Shown here: positions 11,279 through 23,559 of the stretch, piece by piece
Layout of the letters: every line of letters begins with the position of its first letter
Numbering within the stretch: position 1 is the first letter of the stretch
NCBI GenBank assembly: GCA_963678705.1
Contig: OY783203.1
Span: forward strand, 7,378,001 to 7,442,000
Origin: Panorpa germanica
Lineage: Eukaryota; Arthropoda; Insecta; Mecoptera; Panorpidae
DNA: 64,000 bases
Reading direction: 5' to 3'
Position numbers and translations under genes: made by a program
Notes under the pieces: generated by a model
What the model saw: only the letters and a program-made list of their open reading frames with translations
The model's database searches: none
Told to the model about the DNA's origin: nothing

Positions 11279-12661
11279 TATTTTACTTTCCTATTAAAGG
11301 TAACATAGTGTATCGTATTCAGTCCTAGCACCGTGCTATAAGTATATTGATATTTCTGTGTTTTATAATTAAAGAAAAAATTTAAAATTTTATTTATCAT
11401 TTTCAGTATATACTCGTTATATTCATGACTGTATTACTTATAAATTAAGTAAATTATTTGAATTTAAATGCTATTTTAGTGCATATTTAGCAGAGTTTAA
11501 GTAAATTTTCTTTCTCTAAACTAAAAGGTGGTAATATCGTTGTAAACACATACCATATATACATTGGGCTTTCTCCTGTAATTACGTTAAGTATAGGTTG
11601 TGATGTTAAAAGATTAAAAAAATGAGATTAGAAGAAAAGCACTTTTAAAGTTTTAACGCAGTACACGGAGATATATCCGTACAATGTGCAAAAAAATTCA
11701 TATTCCTGATAATATTATAGGTACAACTTTCGCTTAAAATTTTTATCAGACTGTAGACGTGAAAAAATGACTTTAAAGAGATTGAAAAATGTTATTTTTT
11801 ATATCAGGGTGATGTAACCTCTATATTATTAAAACTACTTTTTCAATGCGGTTAATTATGCTTCAAATTTAAATCTAATTATTTCAAGGGAGTCAAGTTT
11901 AATCTTTAAAAGTGTAGACAAGTTCGTATTACAGATTGCAAAAATGCTTACGCATAGATAGCGGATATTTGGCCTGCGTAATGTTCTCAAAAATTAAATT
12001 CTCTTCCATTTAAAATGAATATATTCCATGCAATGGTAAGAATTCACAGGTCCGCAGTGTTCACAACAAACGCATTGGCTTTATTGAATAAAATGTGGAA
12101 GAAAAGAGAATCGGGGCCGGAAACGGTATTCAGCGACAGTTACGGCTTTTAGTATTAAGTATGGTTTTGTCATCAAATTTGCTATCGTCGGCATAGCCCC
12201 ACGAGGTTGTTTCAAAGAGCAACCCTTGCATTGCATTTTTGTCACTCTGAGCTGTCGATGCGAGTACCACGGACCTGTTGATCAAAATTTGGACACACTT
12301 GTTGTACACCTAAATAATTCTTTTACTATCTAATACTATATTACAAGCAAAATGTATTCTGTATTAATTACAATTAATTAACAATGAATAAGCACTCTTA
12401 TTAACACGCTTTATTAAACCAACAAGCCAATTAAGTAACATTGTTATATAATTATCTGTAAACTGTCGTAACTTAACAATAAATGTAAATAAATGTGTCC
12501 ATAAAGTGTTGAGAATATTGGCAATGTACAACCTGTTGATAATTGTGCTACTTTATTGCTTGGTTCGTGCTAATGGCTTAATATTTGTATACAATATTAG
12601 GGACCAGGTGAAGTGAAGTGGAAAAGAGAAGGAGAGTTAGTAGGGAATTGATTTTACTTAC

Positions 12662-12733
12662 AATTCTTCCAGGTGAATGTATTTTTCAAATACACGTGGC
12701 CCAATACGCGTTATGTTGTTGTTCGTCAAATCC
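12662..12733 (-). CDS. Leucine-rich-repeat protein, most 5' LRR exon found
   Basis: A 72-nt minus-strand exon with acceptor TTTTGTTTCAG and donor GTAAGT. It encodes one repeat, DLTNNNITRIGPRVFEKY then IHLEEL. The phase (one base completes the first codon, two left at the end) equals that of exons 8945-9088, 2659-2802 and 1204-1275. Since 72 = 3 x 24, exon and repeat boundaries coincide. Upstream there must be a signal peptide, an N-terminal cap and possibly more repeats. I could not find them with confidence; 24737-24774 and the 40.8-41.6 kb island are weak candidates. DLxxNNIT..LEEL is the sequence style of the first repeats of LGR receptors. Confidence 0.82.
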
Positions 12734-12835
12734 CTGAAACAAAAGAAGTTTTATGTATTTTTTATGCAGTTGTAAAGTCTTGATTCTACAACTTAATAGT
12801 TGTGTCTACACTCCAGTGTTTTGAAACCTTTTGGA

Positions 12836-13108
12836 TAGGGACTGGATAATAACGTAAAAATATCCGATAAGTTAAAATTAACAATTCAAATAATATATTA
12901 TAAACTATTAAATATTTGCTTTGTAATTTGATAACAGTATGAAAATTTTATTCCGTTATCGTTATTTTTTGGTTATTTAAAGAAAGGTTATTAAAAAAAA
13001 TGGTTATTTAAAAAAAAAAATATGAAAGGCTAAGTTATTGGAAAAACATAAATTGAATCGTTATTTTTTAGTTATTTACGCAACGTTACGTTATTTTTCT
13101 AGTCTCTG
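12836..13108. mobile_element. Small TIR element (hAT-like?)
   Basis: The left end TAGGGACTGGATAATAACGT and the complement of the right end, CAGAGACTAGAAAAATAACG, are inverted repeats. The interior is AT-rich with repeated GTTATTT words. No clear 8-bp duplication was found, so the superfamily assignment is tentative. Confidence 0.4.
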
Positions 13109-15284
13109 TTTGTGAAGGACTACAAGTAATGTTTACGACAATTTATTTTATTAACAGAATATAAATGAAACTCATTATAAAAATGAATAAAAAAATGAAT
13201 AAATTCAGAATAAAAATGATACTCATAGTTATCGCAATAGTTACTTAACAGAATACTTTTTTTAATCTAATAAAAGTTTATATAATAATTATTAAAACAC
13301 TTTAATATACTTTAATCTAGAAGAAAGCTTTTTTAAGAAATGCTATGATTTTTATAATCTAAAAAAAGTAATTTGAATTCTATGAGATTGTTACGATTTA
13401 AAATAAAGCGCTGGTTCGAGAATCGCATCCCAACATACAAAAGTTTGGCGTCAAAAATTAATGCTCTCCATCACAGTGCCGGTTTTTTCAGCTTGTAATT
13501 ACAATACAATAAATATATCATAAAATGTTATATATTACGAGAAAGTAACATATTATACGTAACAGGTAACATTTTATTCGATGAAAATGTTACCAGCCTC
13601 TGTTTTAGAGTAAACACATTTATGCGAAGTAGGTTTATGTATATTTATTTATCCATTTACCAAGATGTAAATACACATTTATTTTACGACCGCTTAAGTT
13701 TATTTTGTAGGTGACTGGTGACAAGCAAGCAGACTGTTGACGTCCCATAAACTGTCGAATTAACACTTGTTTTCTTTAACAAAGTACTGAATTAAATATC
13801 TGTCAGCTGTCACATCATTAGATGCTCTTGGCGATAATTTGTCGTATTTATTACATCATATATTAGCGTTATTACTGGCATTACACAATTATAAATATGA
13901 AAATTATCATTTTCAAATTGTAACTTTAAATCGTTTATTATATTAAGATACTTATATTTAGGAAAAGTAATTTTCTTAAAACTATTTTTTTTTGTAAAAG
14001 TGTTACAGTATATAATACTTCATTAATTGTATTTTACAACGGTACTTCAGGTTCGATTTTCGGTCTAGCATTATATATTTTCTCGGTTTGGTTGTCATCA
14101 AAGTTTTATTGATTATGTATTCTCTTATTAGGCAGTGATTTAGTTCTGAACTCAAATTTTGGTTTTACAATTATTAGTAAATTTGCACATTTAACGTTTT
14201 AATACATAACCCAAATTTCGATTTTCTAACTTTTACAAATCATTAAATATTAGCAAATATATATTGTTCCAATATTTCTCGAACCTTCTCGAGATACCAT
14301 ATTTGATTGTGATACCGAATTGTATAAGTATATACCATTGGTTCTTACGAATCAAAGTGTTGAACTTTTTATGTTAGGAACATTAAGTACATGATTTAAA
14401 AATATATTACAGTTATAATATACAGTTCATTATAATTATATTACAAATATTGTAATAACTAATTTAACAACGAATCCTTTGTCATTTCTCTATAGAATAT
14501 TAAAAAAGAAGCAACCATGGAAAATAAGAAAAATCAGTAAATTGAAATCACACTTCATATATGGAAATAAGACATAAGAATTTGATAATCCTCTTCTTTT
14601 CTCTTCTAAAATGGTTAAACCGGTGAAATCAACTCGGATTTCGATAATTTTTTTAAAGTATTGATAATTTAAAATACAAACCCCTTACAAGTCCAAAATT
14701 GATGCTCTAATCAGGTATATACCTGTCTCGTTCATTCTCATACTAAGCAGTCATAAATGCTTCTCGCTTACTCATTGTTAGATATTAATATTTAACTAAT
14801 ATTTATTTTTTATTATTTTAATGAGTTTTTCTTAAATTATTCTTTTAGGATTGACCGATTCCCTAATAACGCACTTTTTACGTCCCGTTTTACGTCACTA
14901 ATAGGTTTTGTTTACAAATTTTTGTTAATTATTCTTATATCTTTTTTTATTAATGAATACTATACTTTTGGCTCTAAGCTTTTATGAAGTTCCTAAATGT
15001 AATAACAAACCTAACATTATGTCGCGTGTTAAAATTATTATTATTTTGTATGATTAATATGACGCCACCCTTTATGTTCATTCCATTATTTTTACCTGTA
15101 CTGAAAAAAATACAGCATTTATTTTCATTATGTGCGGAAACGTCATAATTGGTTTGTCAAATTTAATGAACTTGCTTTGAATTATTTTAGGGAGCTGCTG
15201 TCTGCCGTGTTGGTTTAATTAATGATGCATAATGTTTTTTATGACTTTCTAAATAAAATACTGGCAGTAAAATAAAATGAACGG
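13109..15284. other. AT-rich DNA without recognised features
   Basis: I see no coding exon, inverted-repeat element or SINE in this stretch. A few splice-like motifs occur, but without coding sequence between them. Confidence 0.5.
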
Positions 15285-15346
15285 CACAGTGACCGAGAAT
15301 AGGTTGCGACGTCTGATTACTGTGTGTCGGACTCGATTTGTTTTTG
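15285..15346 (+). repeat. SINE head fragment
   Basis: GATTACTGTGTGTCGGACTC followed by GATTT matches the box-B part of the SINE head at 19.2 kb (GACTACTGTGTTCTCGGATT). Only the tRNA-like part is recognisable. Confidence 0.4.
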
Positions 15347-15959
15347 CCGCTAGGCACTACATTCGTCCGCCTTAAATCGATAAATTACATATCATTGGAC
15401 TTAATTCCATTTTGTTTGTGATCCTTATTCTATCTACCCATTCTCACTCCTTCCAAAAGAAAAAAAGAAAAATAAAAACAAAACATCATTTTCATAAATA
15501 ATATTTAAATATCTTACTCTGTGTCAGTAGATTCTTTCTTACTTTGTAAACAAATTTAAAATCTCTATAGCATTAACTTATACTACGAGAATCGGATATA
15601 CGAGATAAGGATATCAACTCTGCAAAGAGATATTGAAGTAGCAGATAAATGTAAGTACCCTTTTTAATGATTTTTAAACATTAAACTTATTTTTCTTCTT
15701 TATTATTTTATGTAACTTTTTAAAAAGTTTTATAAGTATTTGATGTATTCAAATAAAAGAGGGCGCCCGCCAAACGACGCCAACTGACGCTGTATTTCAT
15801 TGCTCTATATAAACAAGCAGTATTCCGCATTGAATAGTCATAAATTTAATTATTCATAATAAATTCTTGTTATTAAAAATATTTTGTTGTCAAATGTTTT
15901 TAACACTCCGTTTGGATTATAAGCATCAATTATTATTGTTTGATATTTGAAAACTAAAA

Positions 15960-16240
15960 CTCGCTCGATAAAAATACCAAACTAAAAAATATTTTATTAT
16001 ACTATAACCTCCAAATTGTAACAATATGTCAAAATGCAGTAGGATTTATTTTTAAAAGATATTCAATGTCAGTTTGTCAAAAATAAAGAAGTAAAAACAA
16101 TTTCTGTTATTAATTGTTACAGCACTTTTAATTATTTTACACTCAATTTCCTCCAACTGTCAAAATTTATATTACTAACGACGCATGCGCACCACCTAAA
16201 TTACTAAATTCAAATTAAAATACGAATGTGACAGGGAATA
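15960..16240 (+). repeat. Dispersed repeat family B, copy 1
   Basis: This segment is about three-quarters identical by eye to the reverse complement of 35735-36005. Shared words include TTACTAACGACGCATGCGCA and AGGATTTATTTTTAAAA. No ORF or terminal repeat was found. It is likely part of an uncharacterised transposon. Confidence 0.55.
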
Positions 16241-17226
16241 CCGTAGAAAATTGATTCATTCATATATTAAATAGATAATAGATAAATGGTGTTAGTTAAG
16301 CTACTGACGTCCAAAGAAATAATTAATTAGTTAAAGCTGCTTCTGAATCGCAAATAACATATTAATCTCGAATAATTTGAAACTGTTTTATTAGAATTGC
16401 TAGAGCTTTTATCTTTTTGCAGATATTTGTAATAATCAATTTATTATTCGCATTTGACATACTTCCGGTGACATATTTGTTTTTCCGTTAAATGATATAT
16501 GATGTCACACTATGTGTGAGGCGTCTGAACGATATAGTTTTCTGCTGATTCATTATAAGATATTACTAATGTTAAGTATCTTTTATATGAAGAACTTATA
16601 GGGTTGCCAACCATATTTAGTAAAATAATCAGTCCCTAAAAATCTCTTTTAATTTACTCATTTTTAAGAAAAGAAATTGTTCAGAAATTTGTCTTAGTGT
16701 CTCCGCACTGGTTATCAAATTAGATTTAATATATGTAACTGTGGATTGTATAACAGTATGTTGACTTAGAAAATTTGTATAGAAAAAATGTGAGGTAGCT
16801 GTATAGATTCTTTCCAGTTACAGAGCACAATGCGACTTAGTGTGGCACTGTGCGAATGTTTAATTAAAACATACATTAGTTTCTAAATCTGTACCTTAAT
16901 CCATACTTGCTTATTTTTATTCTCAAAAAATTGTATAAATTTTTTATCTCAATTTTATAAATTTAAATTTACTTTTAATTTTATTTAATAAAATATGTTA
17001 TTAAGTTAAATAAAATAAAAATTAATTTTAAAGATATTAAATCATTCCATAAAATGGTATTGGAAATAGTAGTCAATAGTAATTGTCAAGAATATGAAGA
17101 GTTTTTAGATTTTAATGCGCACATAATGCGAGAGCAGAAGTTTTAAAGTGCTCAACTGTGCGAAACACTGCTGTGGTGCGCTCTTGTGCCGTAATTGGAA
17201 AACAGCCATAATAGTTGAGTGAGTAC

Positions 17227-17627
17227 TAAGGATGGCGATCTGAGATCGATCGAAATTTTTTTAATCGATTTTAAACAACAGATCGATCCCGTGAATCGAT
17301 CTCAAACACTCGAAAATCGATATTCGATTCTTTTTTGTAAGAATGCAACTATACGTTTGTTTATTTACATTATTTATTATAAGCTTAGACATGAAATATT
17401 GGAAATTATAATTATTTTATTCTATAACAAATAACATACATGATTTTATTGATTAATCAAAAATCACTCTTCACTTATTCTTTAATTATAAGATAGACTT
17501 GTATTTTTTTTTACAAATTGAATAAAAATAAAATCGATAAAATATCGTTTTCTGTTTTAAGGTTAGTGTCATATGAAATCTCAAAAAGAATCGAAAAATC
17601 GATTTTTAAGAAGAATCGCCATCCCTA
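17227..17627. mobile_element. hAT-like MITE with 8-bp target duplication
   Basis: The 401-bp element begins TAAGGATGGCGATC and ends GATTCTTCTT-type sequence complementary to TAGGGATGGCGATT. It is flanked by a perfect GTGAGTAC at 17219-17226 and 17628-17635. An 8-bp duplication fitting nTnnnnAn is the hAT signature. The interior has many ATCGAT/AATCGAT words as subterminal repeats and no transposase. The open frame inside it is incidental. Confidence 0.8.
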
Positions 17628-17984
17628 GTGAGTACTTTTTCATCAATAAAAAATGACAGCAACTATTTAGGCGATCATAAAGTGTTATTTTATTTAGAAA
17701 AGGTTGACAACCCTTACAGCCTTCCACCTTATTGAAGATATAAAATATATTATGTACATTCCATTAGGAAGTAGATATAAAAATAATGTAATATAAAACC
17801 CTCCAAATATCAAAGGAATAAACTATTCACGTCCCTAAATGATCATATATTTGTATTAAATTATAAAATATATACAAATGGCTCTATAAATAATAGCTTA
17901 CGACATTCAGTAGTCGTAGTATTGTGTATTAAGACAAAATAACAACTTCAACTTCTGCATAAACAGCTTTTTATTATTGCCAGG

Positions 17985-18092
17985 CACGACCAGAGACAGA
18001 AGACTGGGAAGACTGGGAAGACCGGAGACCACCCTAGGAGTCTTCGTACCCGTCCAATCCCGTCCAAACCCGTCGTAACCCGTCGTTCGGTA
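17985..18092 (+). repeat. GC-rich minisatellite-like cluster
   Basis: It has three near copies of GACTGGGAA, then four near copies of CCCGTCCAA/CCCGTCGTAA. This is strikingly GC-rich within AT-rich DNA. No gene was recognised. Confidence 0.55.
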
Positions 18093-18867
18093 TGATATCC
18101 ATTAGGGAAATAATGTTCGGAATTCGAATCCGTTCTATGAAGTAAACAACATCGCTGTTTTTTTTATTTGTAGGTTATCTAGCACAAAGACTATTATTTC
18201 CAACATGTATGATTGAAAGCAACGACAAATATTTGATTTATTTGCGGAATTTACATAGAGTGAATATCCGAGTCGACTGTCGTTCCACATATCTTTTATG
18301 GATTATCTTATTCATATACAAATAGGGAAAAATCCAGAAAATGTTAGAAGAAGTGGATGTTGGATTCTGAATAAATACTCATATGCTATACTGACTATAT
18401 AAATAAAAAAAGAGGAAAAAAACATTCACATATGTTTACATAGGGTGATCTGGTGATCTGATGAACTGGTACCTTATGGGTCAACAGAGAATTCCTTTTT
18501 TAACATTCTTTGTTATATACATTTATAAATAAAAGATATTCTAGTTTCTCAAAGATACGACTATGCATATCTCAGGCTCGTTCTAGGTGTTACGCTTGAA
18601 TTAGCATGTCTTAATTTCTATAAAACCAATTATTCTCCTAGTTCAATATTTTAGGAGACAATAACAATTAAAAAAGTAATTTTTTCCTTTAATTATTAAA
18701 GAGATCCAATGATAAAGAAAATTCCAATACATGGCACGTCACATGTAGCAAATATACCATTTCTTTTATACAATAGTGATGCATACAAGTGTGTGTGTGT
18801 GATACGTCGTTTACTACTAACAGCTGGTTGGATTTCCACAAAGGAAAAATAATCTCGACTACTTATT

Positions 18868-18937
18868 ATAGTTCAAATTACGAGAGTTCGGCGGCGACTT
18901 ATACTTAAAACAAGTTGTGGAGTATAAACTGCCGATA
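18868..18937 (+). repeat. Half copy of a hairpin MITE family
   Basis: AGTTCAAATTACGAGAGTTC and ACTTAAAACAAGTTGT match one arm of the complete hairpin element at 55.45-55.59 kb. The second arm is degraded (GTATAAACTGCCG). Confidence 0.4.
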
Positions 18938-19179
18938 TAACTAAAAAGCACTGACTCACTTATTTTTCTATAATGTATAAAGAAACGAATAAGAGTGTTT
19001 GATCTCTGTTTGATCAATCATTTTTAAATGTTGTTCTTATTAAATGGATTCTTATGTTAAAGATGGACTTAGCATGCAATTTATAGAAAGAGGCTTAGAA
19101 AATTTCGAAAAAATTTCGACTAATAATACCACTAATAACACACCATTTTTCTGAATCTACTAAACAAAATTGTGTATCA

Positions 19180-19734
19180 GACGACACAGTTGGGTGAGAG
19201 CATTGACAATTGACTCTGACTACTGTGTTCTCGGATTCGATCCCCGGGCCAGAGTTATATTTTGTGGGTTTGATTAAATAAGATTTAATTGGTTGTGTGC
19301 AACCATAGTGCAAAAATGAATATTGACAAAAAAAAATGATCACAAAAAGAAAAATTCGAGAACGAAAATAGAAAAAGGGAAAAAATAAAAGAAAAGAAGA
19401 AGAAAAAGAACAGCTTGGAGAGAGAGGTTGAGGAAGAGATTGGATGGAAATGGGAACATATAGTTAAGGCAATTGCTGTATCATATCGAGATGCTGACAT
19501 AGGAAAAAGAATAAGGATCTTGAACGTTGAACGAGGAGGTGATTGATGAAGCACCAATGGAGTACTTTGAAATAGAATAAGGAAAGAAGCTGAAACATAG
19601 AAAAAGAAAGAATTATATTATATTGTATAAGTTATATGTTATAATAAATATGTAAATAAAATGTAATATTGATTTAAAAGTGCTAATAACTACTAATAGT
19701 TGATGCACTGAAAAATAAATATTAAAAAAAAAAA
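19180..19734 (+). mobile_element. Composite tRNA-headed retroposon, about 555 bp
   Basis: The element is bounded by a direct repeat, AAATTGTGTATCA, at 19167-19179 and 19735-19747, and ends in a poly(A) tract. The first 110 bases are a tRNA-like pol III head, with a box-A-like AGTTGGGTGAGAGC at 19188-19201 and box-B GGATTCGATCC at 19233-19243. The head is the same as in the shorter SINEs here, but the remaining 400 bases are different. They form a purine-rich segment with a readable stretch (SLEREVEEEIGWKWEHIVKA and on to VERGGD, stop) and then an AT-rich 3' end. The body looks captured, perhaps from a LINE or host transcript. The antisense frames on the minus strand are shadows. Confidence 0.7.
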
Positions 19735-20159
19735 AAATTGTGTATCAAAAAGTGACATAGTGTTTGGTCAAAATTATATCTACTGAACACAATAAAGATA
19801 AAATCAAGATATTTTTCGATAGTATATTATAAAAAAATCGAAGGCATAATTTTTTATTTATTTAATTTATCCTATCATCCTAAGTTACTTACAACAATTT
19901 GGCAGTAAAGTAAAGTACTTTTGCTTTTTCCTATTTTACACCCTGTGTATAAATTTCAAAATTATATATTGAAGAAATGAATTTCGTATGTAAGTTTTAT
20001 TCAAAGAATAAAATCTATTCTATGATTGAAAAGCGAAAGTCAACAAATAAAGAAAAACTCATTTATTTTGTTGTTGATAATTTGATTCTCTTTTCATCTA
20101 TGTAAATGAGTTGAACGCTGAGCTGTATGTTGCACAGTGCCAAAAGATTTATACGGCGG

Positions 20160-20216
20160 CGCCTGTTGTTGTAGGTTGTAGGGATGTAAGGATGTAGGGA
20201 TATAGGCCGTAGTAGG
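20160..20216 (+). repeat. Short tandem repeat (GTAGGGAT-type)
   Basis: Near-repeats of GTAGGGATGTAAGGATGTAG and GGATATAGG. Small minisatellite, no gene seen. Confidence 0.45.
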
Positions 20217-20769
20217 GTGAGCTAAATCCGGAGTGTATATATTTATCTCGGATTATATTAAATCGCTTTTAGGGTTAAAGGGTCTATCAGAACATGGTAA
20301 TAAAAATAAAACGTTTAGTGGTTACCCCACATTGTAATTTATAAGAGATATCTTTAAATTAATTAAAGAATGTTGATTTTGTATAATTAATTGCAATAAA
20401 TTACCATATAAATGAATTCTGTTGATTTGTGAAAAGGAAAAGTTTCTGTATATATTTATAACTTTTTTTAATATGATAATTGATCGATTAAAATGTTAAT
20501 TGATACTTGCAAACTGAGCAATAGGGGCTCAAGTCGATACCATTAACAAGATCGTTGAGAACATGACATTTCGAACAGATGTATAGTCTGCAGATAGTAA
20601 TCGTAAATAAATATATGTATGAACATCTGAATTGATTTCAGTTTCATTGTATTACTCTTCAGATTTCGCACAGATTTGAGTTTACATGATCTGATTATAC
20701 CTCAGTCCAATAAGTTCTCTGTTCAGTCCGAGTGCTGGCGTTTCAAATTAAGCAAGACCGCATTATATA

Positions 20770-20897
20770 GGGTCTTTCAACAAGAGCTAACATTTTAAAT
20801 TTCGCAGCATTTTTTAACTGGCAATATACAACCTCAGACTCTGTACTTTAGAGTAAAATAAAAATATTAACACTTTTAATTTAAAATGACACTCGTA
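20770..20897. mobile_element. Palindromic MITE 'GGGTCTTTCAACAAGAG', copy 1
   Basis: It begins GGGTCTTTCAACAAGAGCTA and ends AATTTAAAATGACACTCGT, the inverted end. The interior (CTGTACTTTAGAGTAAAATA) is the reverse complement of the interior of the 27.38-kb copy, as expected for a near-palindrome. No coding capacity. Confidence 0.55.
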
Positions 20898-21109
20898 CAT
20901 AGATGAAAACTGTCTTATTGCCGTGATCTTAACAGTTGTACAAGTACGCAGAAGCAAACTTTCTTGAGACGCTCTTGAAACAGATTTTCAGGAGAACTGA
21001 CGTTAAACAATCTGACGTTGCGCCGCGTTTGTTTACACATCAGATATTTTTATTACCTTACTTTTTATTATTACTTTTATTGAATATTCTGATAGTATAG
21101 TTTTTCTGT

Positions 21110-21230
21110 GGTATCAGATCATATCTGCAACTCCGTTGGGATCCACCGTTCAGATTCTAATGTAACACTTACGATAAACGGACAATTAATCTGAATCTGA
21201 TACGATCGTATTAAAGGTGTATTAGGTAGA
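21110..21230 (+). repeat. Copy of the 'AATCTGA' dispersed repeat
   Basis: CGGACAATTAATCTGAATCT then GATACGATCG matches the copies at 0.6 and 3.95 kb. Unclassified. Confidence 0.4.
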
Positions 21231-22565
21231 GGTGAACTTCATATAGAGGACTTAAAACAAAGACAAAAAAATCATTGTTTCATTAAAAAAAAACCGAATA
21301 TTTTCAAATATAATGTTAAAAACTGTTTTTATTATATGATTTAAAAAAAGTTAACTGTATTTTTAATAATTCAATACTGAATATGCAAATTTTGATATAT
21401 ATAATTTTATTACATTTTTTTGTTAAGTTAATGAGCTGATTTTACCACATAATTTACTCTTATCGGAAACTGTAAAACCGGAAGTATACTTTAATATGAT
21501 TTAAAACGTCGTTAACACTTTGATTAAACGGATAGCGAACAATTTAAGAATTCAAAGATATGAATCTTCGCTCACGCAATCGTTTATATAACATTTTTGC
21601 TAAGTTAACTTACCAGATTAATACGAAAATTTCATGTTGTTTCTTGAAGAAATAACGAATATCACTTAGTTAATGAGCATTACAAGTTTCATTACATCCC
21701 GGTAGTTACATTCACGTAGTAATATTTCATCTCAATGAGGATACTTTATTATCGTTTCATTTTTTAGAAGGACTTCTTAAATCTATAATACATAGGGAGG
21801 TCTATTTCAGAAGTTTTATGATTTTGTTAATAAACAAAGAAGTAGATTTATTTTTCAAAGAGCAGTAAAATAGGTTGAATTTTCGGTAATATTGTTTATG
21901 TAACTTTAACTTTTGTTATGTTAGATAATCCATACATACAAGTAACTGGGTTTAGAAATTTATTTAAATCCAAAGATATGTATTTTTTCATCCCGTTTAG
22001 AAATTATACATGTTTCAATATTATCCAAAGTGTTCAATATTATCATGACTTGGAAAAAATTCGACTATCCTGTCTGGGCATCAAACGTCAGATCTTTATC
22101 TAGTAAGATACTGGTCTAAATCTTTGAGCTACTAGTGACGTTCTGTTATTTTCGTATTCGACATGAGAAACAGACTTACTCTAAAGACTCTTTCTGGCAA
22201 GATGTACATACACATCGATTTAAAGACCAAAAATATTACTATTGTATACAACTTTAGTTCAACAAAGAACTGAGTATTACACTAAGAAGACGTCATTGTC
22301 ATACGATTATAAGTTGTGAACTTTTTACAGAAAGGATGATCAGGGTGAGGATGAGTGCCTAGTTTGCTCTTCTGTGGACGTCCATGTTATGTATATTTAC
22401 ATTTTATTTGTGTTATGCATGTAATACTAATTTGTACAGCCATTTCATATATAAAAGCAAAACTTTTTATGAATGAACACTTATTCAAAATTCCAACAAA
22501 GACTTTTTAGCTTAAAATTAATGATAACCCCACTGAAATCACTTTTAGTAAAGGGTTAAGTGTTT
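21231..22565. other. AT-rich DNA without recognised features
   Basis: No exon, transposon terminus or SINE could be recognised. The short plus-strand frame at 21918-22103 has no family features. Confidence 0.45.
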
Positions 22566-22862
22566 ACGGCTACAACGCCGTAGAACGCTTTATGCTACGA
22601 TCAAAATCTACCCCTTCCACCAAAAAACCGGGTCAAAAGCCGATGATTAACGACCTCCCTCGACGCCCGTTCCCTGTTTTCTTGATACCCGACTCTTCTG
22701 TCACTACCCAGTTCCGCGGCTTCCTGAACCCCATTCACCATACTGTCCCCTCTCTCCTCCTCCTCTTTCTCGTATCCATGAATCTCCCCACTCCAATACC
22801 CAAATCCACAAAGAACCATTATAGGGAGTTACTGGAATTACCAGGCTATGGAACTCAATGAT
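22566..22862. other. Less AT-rich segment of unknown nature
   Basis: About 300 bp of balanced composition with overlapping open frames on both strands (22592-22861 plus, 22601-22819 minus). The minus-strand frame is acidic and glutamate-rich in the middle (YEKEEEERGDSMVNG). Neither frame matches a domain I know and no good splice sites frame it. It may be a transposon fragment or 5' untranslated exon. I would not call a gene here. Confidence 0.3.
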
Positions 22863-23559
22863 TTTTTATTTTTTTGATCATTTGAGATATGGTCTTTTTA
22901 ACACGTTTATGGTAAAATATTTATCTTTGTATTTGTCAATTGTCAATATATCTTATACTTTTGATTTTTTTTTTTCTTTTTTTGACTTCTGTAACGGCCA
23001 TTTTGTTTATATAATCGTCAATGGGTCTAGATAAAGTACTGTCATCTATCAGATTCTACTATCTCTGGGTTATTTTACTTTTGGACCAGTTTCTTTCTAT
23101 AGTAATCCCAAATGCCAAATGGGGAACACTGGTATACGTATGTCACATTGTCATTTCTTTACTTTGTATGGGTGTTATTTATTTCTTTTATTTGCTTTTA
23201 GTTTTATTGTGTTCCTGCAATTGAAGAGTTCTGTTTACAAAACAGAAATATATCATTGTATGACAAATAATAAGACATAAAGAGGCTATTAATAATAGCG
23301 CAGTAACCAAGATTGTTAGTATGCTTATTATAATTGAATTGTATTAAAGCTGCAGTTGCGTCAGTTACATTGAATCCAATATAATGAACAAGCTATAAGT
23401 GTATACAATATACATATCTCGTATCTATAGAACTTTAATTAAAAACTCTAAAAATTTAATAAAATAACATGAAAATAACTGAAGAAAAAAATAAGTTTCT
23501 TGATGTAATAAACGCTTTGTTTGCAAGTAGATATTGAATAATTTTTTGAAAATTTCCTA

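Larger units (their letters stand above)
9089..12661 (-). other. Intron of the LRR gene
   Basis: A 3.6-kb interval between LRR exons. It contains a Tc1/mariner C-terminal remnant (10.03-10.16 kb) and a LINE scrap (11.15-11.28 kb). The remaining AT-rich DNA, including 12.05-12.29 kb which is less AT-rich, shows no recognisable domain. Confidence 0.5.

Noticed and set aside
13430-13460. GGTTCGAGAATCGC, similar to a tRNA T-loop
   Set aside because: The spacing is wrong for box B and no acceptor stem or box A is present.
19285-19557. 90-codon minus-strand ORF rich in F and S
   Set aside because: It is the antisense of the purine-rich body of the composite retroposon.
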